NCBI GenBank assembly: GCA_902775985.1
Contig: CACYOR010000001.1
Span: 1-64,000, forward strand
Length of the DNA stretch: 64,000 bases
Reading direction: 5' to 3'
Source of the DNA: Oscillospiraceae bacterium
GTDB taxonomy: Bacteria > Bacillota > Clostridia > Oscillospirales > Oscillospiraceae
Below the pieces are notes generated by a model, which saw only the letters and a program-made list of their open reading frames with translations, was not told where the DNA came from and ran no database searches. Positions 61,909-64,000 of this stretch are shown here, piece by piece. Position numbers and translations under genes: made by a program. Every line of letters begins with the position of its first letter. Position 1 is the first letter of the stretch.

Positions 61909-62352
61909 TTATACCTCCATCCTCGGCTGATAATCCCAGGGCCAGGGGGAAGAGAGCCAGGCATAGTCTTTCATACCAAGCTGATCCGTCTGCTGGATGG
62001 GGCCGCATGCCTTAGTAAAGCGCTCCCGGGCCTCCTGCTGCAGGGCGAGCATGGTCTGATAGAGGTCAAAAGCCTCTCTGTCGTCGGCGTGGGTGTCCAG
62101 ATAGAGCTCAAGCTCGTCAACGACAAAGTCGATCGCCTGCATTTCGGTCAGAGGCGTCGATTCCAGAGTGTCGTTGACAAGATTCATAAAGGGCAGATCA
62201 AGCCCGGGAAACAGCGTCCCGCGGGAGAGCGCTTCCATGCTTTCATAACTCGGGGATACCGATTCCTGCATGGGAACGTAAGCCATTGCGAGGGGCGCCG
62301 ATGCGGGCAAGTCACCGTAACGGTAGTTCGAATCGGATTTGTTCCTGCTCAA
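61909..62352 (-). CDS. Fused spore coat protein CotJA-CotJB
   Basis: 147 residues from TTG 62352, chosen because GGAGG lies 7 bases upstream; the open frame upstream reaches 62463. Residues about 20-60 match CotJA (LAMAYVPMQ, YESMEALSRGTLFPGLDLPF). Residues about 70-147 match CotJB (AIDFVVDELELYLDTHADDR, EAFDLYQTMLALQQEARERF, then WLSSPWPWD). In Bacillus these are separate genes of about 82 and 87 codons upstream of cotJC. Here they read through as one continuous frame. The proteins belong to the spore coat complex built with CotJC. Confidence 0.85.
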   Translation of the reverse strand: MSRNKSDSNYRYGDLPASAPLAMAYVPMQESVSPSYESMEALSRGTLFPGLDLPFMNLVNDTLESTPLTEMQAIDFVVDELELYLDTHADDREAFDLYQTMLALQQEARERFTKACGPIQQTDQLGMKDYAWLSSPWPWDYQPRMEV

Positions 62353-62417
62353 GGTTAAGCCTCCTGAGAATGATTTGAGGTTTCCCTCGCCACATCCTAT
62401 GAACCGGTAATGGAATC

Positions 62418-62460
62418 GGTGAAAAAAGAAATTGCAGGAAAGCACAGGCTTTCCTGCAAT
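62418..62460 (-). terminator. Terminator of the SASP gene
   Basis: A 12-bp perfect stem (62431-62442 with 62449-62460) is followed on the minus strand by TTCTTTTTTC. Confidence 0.88.
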
Positions 62461-62478
62461 CATATGCGCTTTGGAAGC

Positions 62479-62679
62479 TTACTTCATGCCGTTCTCGTAG
62501 GCCTCGATCATCTTCTTGACCATCTGGCCGCCGACGGAACCGGCCTGACGGCTGGTCAGATCGCCGTTATAGCCTTCCTTCAGGTTGACGCCAACCTCGG
62601 AAGCGGCCTCCATCTTGAACTTATCCATGGCCTCACGGGCGGCGGGGTTCACAAGATGATTACTGGAATTGTTAGACAT
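62479..62679 (-). CDS. Alpha/beta-type small acid-soluble spore protein
   Basis: 66 residues from ATG 62679 with AAGGAGATG upstream. The alpha/beta SASP hallmarks are VNPAAREAMDKFKMEAASEV, then GVNLKEGYNGDLTSRQAGSV followed by GGQMVKKMIEAYE, including the central germination-protease cleavage region after the KFKME. These proteins coat forespore DNA and protect it from UV and heat. They are normally transcribed from a sigma-G promoter; upstream a GAATA word (minus strand, 62748-62752) resembles a -35 box but no convincing -10 is seen. This confirms the organism forms spores. Confidence 0.93.
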   Translation of the reverse strand: MSNNSSNHLVNPAAREAMDKFKMEAASEVGVNLKEGYNGDLTSRQAGSVGGQMVKKMIEAYENGMK

Positions 62680-62928
62680 CGTTTTACATCTCCTTTTCAT
62701 CAGATTGGGTTTTGACCCGTGCTTATCTTTTGCAGAGCGCAAAACAATATTCCGGTAAAAACAGGAATTGATCTGCCGCGCATCTTGTCGGATACCCTTG
62801 CAAAAAAAAGTAGGCTATGGTAATATCAAATCGCAATCAATTGTATAATCGCTATTTGAGCGAGCATGATAGATTGTGATATTCTTTGCTTGACAGAAAA
62901 AGCTGCCGATTAGAAAGGAGATAGAAGA
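62680..62928. other. Divergent intergenic region between SASP and thioredoxin genes
   Basis: Contains TATAAT at 62844-62849 facing trxA with no good -35, and TTGACA at 62890-62895 whose expected -10 would fall in the ribosome binding site. On the SASP side there is an AT-rich stretch and no clear sigma-G -10 box. No repeats or genes were found. Confidence 0.6.
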
Positions 62929-63240
62929 ATGGCTGAAGTGATTTTGACCGAGAAGAATTTTGAGGAAGAAGTTTTGAAATCCGACAAGCCTGTCCTGGTG
63001 GACTTCTGGGCTACCTGGTGCGGCCCCTGCCGTATGCTGGCTCCGACAATCGCGAAGATCGCAGAGGAGCAGGAAGGCGTTATTAAGGTCGGTAAGATTG
63101 ATGTGGATGATGAGCCGGAACTGGCCGCCAAGTATGGAATCGCCAGCATCCCGACGCTGATGGTCTTTAAAAACGGCGAGGTCGTCAAGTCCTCAGTGGG
63201 GGTTCAGCCCAAGCCGATGATTGAGGCCATGCTGAAATAA
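62929..63240 (+). CDS. trxA: Thioredoxin
   Basis: 103 residues with GAAAGGAGA before ATG 62929. The redox motif WCGPC (Cys31 and Cys34, in [15 protein letters not shown]) is intact, as are the cis-Pro in [14 protein letters not shown] and the buried Asp in VDFWA. It is a classical cytoplasmic thioredoxin, reduced by thioredoxin reductase, serving ribonucleotide reductase, peroxiredoxins and protein disulfides. It is monocistronic, with a bidirectional terminator after it. The name trxA is by family; the genome may hold other thioredoxins. Confidence 0.96.
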   Translation: MAEVILTEKNFEEEVLKSDKPVLVDFWATWCGPCRMLAPTIAKIAEEQEGVIKVGKIDVDDEPELAAKYGIASIPTLMVFKNGEVVKSSVGVQPKPMIEAMLK

Positions 63241-63285
63241 GCGCGGATCGCACACAGAACGATAATCCCTCAATACGGCAATACA

Positions 63286-63323
63286 AAAGCACCGGAGAAC
63301 GATCAACAGTTCTCCGGTGCTTT
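63286..63323. terminator. Bidirectional terminator after thioredoxin
   Basis: A 15-bp perfect stem (63286-63300 with 63309-63323) with TTCTT on the right and A-rich sequence on the left. It serves trxA and the leftward membrane-protein gene. Confidence 0.9.
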
Positions 63324-63339
63324 CTTAGTGAAGAAACGA

Positions 63340-63810
63340 TTAAGAACGAAACTCCGGGATGAAGCTCCCAGTGAGGCCCATGGCTTTCAGGCGGGAGCGG
63401 ATCGGCCCGGTTTTCTTATTGAACATGGCGGTACGCAGTTCATCGTCCGGGACAAAACGGCAATACGCGGTGCAGAAGGAATCAAACATGGCCCGATTGC
63501 GGGGAGAGACCATTTTGATGAGCATGATAAACGCGATGACGGCTCCAGCGGCAAAACTGATTGCCAGATACAGCGGGCAAAAACGAATCACAACGGCGAG
63601 CAGAATCAAAGAGAAGACGCTGCAAACAAGGGTGGAAATGGTCGTATAGCGTTTGGCGCCCACCGCGATCAAATTCTCCTGCAGCGCGTTCATCTTCTTG
63701 ATCAGAGGATAGGCCGTGATGAAGTTGAACATGATTTGGCGAATGAAAATATAGGACCAGAGCCAGCCACCCAGAAACAATGCGGCGACATAAAAGATTT
63801 TCATATCCAT
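63340..63810 (-). CDS. Small membrane protein of unknown function
   Basis: 156 residues from ATG 63810 (GGAGG 9 bases upstream; an upstream extension to 63855 lacks support). There are three hydrophobic segments, at about 5-28 (YVAALFLGGWLWSYIF), 55-77 (TISTLVCSVFSLILLAVVI) and 80-100 (ISFAAGAVIAFIMLI), then a soluble basic C-terminus of ~50 residues. No family was recognised. It lies between trxA and the spoIIIA-like start with its own coding direction. Nothing in the sequence suggests an enzyme. Confidence 0.7.
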   Translation of the reverse strand: MDMKIFYVAALFLGGWLWSYIFIRQIMFNFITAYPLIKKMNALQENLIAVGAKRYTTISTLVCSVFSLILLAVVIRFCPLYLAISFAAGAVIAFIMLIKMVSPRNRAMFDSFCTAYCRFVPDDELRTAMFNKKTGPIRSRLKAMGLTGSFIPEFRS

Positions 63811-63874
63811 GGTTGACAACCTCCGTGTATAAACAACTGAGAAGTATGATATCACAGGGCCGGAAAAGTTTCAA

Positions 63875-63902
63875 GAATATTTCACGGGCAGGGACATAGA
63901 TT
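63875..63902 (+). promoter_or_regulatory. Sigma-E-like promoter before the last gene
   Basis: GAATATT (63875-63881) fits the -35 KMATATT and CATAGATT (63895-63902) fits the -10 CATACAHT at 7 of 8 positions, with a 13-base spacer, one short of the usual 14-15. Sigma E drives the spoIIIA operon in Bacillus. Confidence 0.45.
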
Positions 63903-63920
63903 GTTCCGGGAAGTGAAAAC

Positions 63921-64000
63921 ATGAATGCTTGGACAAGGGCGGTATCCCTGCTGCCCGAATCGTTTCAAAACGATCTGGCAGCGCAGAGGGACGGAGAGGA
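63921..64000 (+). CDS. N-terminal fragment of a probable stage III sporulation protein AA
   Basis: 26 codons to the window edge: MNAWTRAVSLLPESFQNDLA then AQRDGE, with GGGAAGTG 5 bases before ATG 63921. The opening pattern LLPESFQNDL resembles the N-terminus of SpoIIIAA-like ATPases in clostridia, which place a short helix before the ATPase domain. A sigma-E-like promoter lies about 20 bases upstream, as expected for spoIIIA. Too little sequence is available to be sure; another small protein gene is possible. Confidence 0.4.
   Translation, partial: MNAWTRAVSLLPESFQNDLAAQRDGE

Overview
The window reads as chromosome of a GC-rich, spore-forming Clostridia member, most likely a gut Oscillospiraceae relative (Oscillibacter/Flavonifractor type). 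The basis is Firmicutes-style Shine-Dalgarno starts, an alpha/beta small acid-soluble spore protein, a CotJ spore-coat locus, a probable spoIIIA start with a sigma-E-like promoter at the right edge, RNase J, and anaerobic enzymes (iron alcohol dehydrogenases, a Mop-type molybdenum aldehyde oxidoreductase). This is inference; no 16S gene is present.

Layout. 1-3.9 kb: end of tuf, then a four-gene surface-glycan operon (phosphodiester glycosidase, anchored protein, GT2, GtrA). 3.9-5.8 kb: flavodoxin-domain protein and an AraC regulator. 6.0-15.9 kb: a polycistronic plant-glycoside locus made of a GPH symporter, GH2, a TIM-barrel sugar isomerase/epimerase, GH78 alpha-L-rhamnosidase, GH43 with a discoidin-like domain, and GH1. 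16-21.8 kb: a second AraC regulator and L-rhamnose catabolism (C-terminally short rhamnulokinase, an arabinose/fucose-isomerase-type enzyme in the rhamnose isomerase slot, RhaD, lactaldehyde reductase). The glycosidases would release rhamnose and other sugars, and the second block would convert rhamnose to DHAP plus 1,2-propanediol. 21.8-22.4 kb: a gene-free, palindrome-packed stretch ending in tRNA-Leu(GAG), with a second copy of the tRNA 3' end.

22.5-37.9 kb is mostly housekeeping: a membrane glycosyltransferase, rpoB-rpoC, a YbaK deacylase, an XpaC/TelA envelope operon, rpe, recR, RNase J and an ArsC/Spx-like protein. 38-49.3 kb: a redox locus centred on a Mop-type aldehyde oxidoreductase with a multi-cluster Fe-S/CCG protein, a small Cys protein, a methyltransferase, a C-GCAxxG-C-C protein and an AMP-dependent CoA ligase. 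The order resembles, from memory, the Desulfovibrio vulgaris DVU_1559-DVU_1553 neighbourhood. MogA, an iron alcohol dehydrogenase, an MBL hydrolase and a P-loop kinase follow.

49.3-64 kb: CapA-like protein; an acyl ligase/ACP/acyl-ACP thioesterase operon; a three-gene flavoprotein operon (amine-oxidase-like, phytoene-desaturase-like, ferredoxin reductase fused to ferredoxin) with an elaborate upstream region; a CofE-type ligase; a BlaI/BlaR1 pair with operator repeats; CotJC and a fused CotJA-CotJB; a spore SASP; thioredoxin; a small membrane protein; and the first codons of a probable SpoIIIAA. The least explained parts are the aldehyde oxidoreductase locus, the flavoprotein operon with its upstream small transcript, and the tRNA-associated palindrome cassettes. 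All similarity statements come from reading motifs, not from searches.
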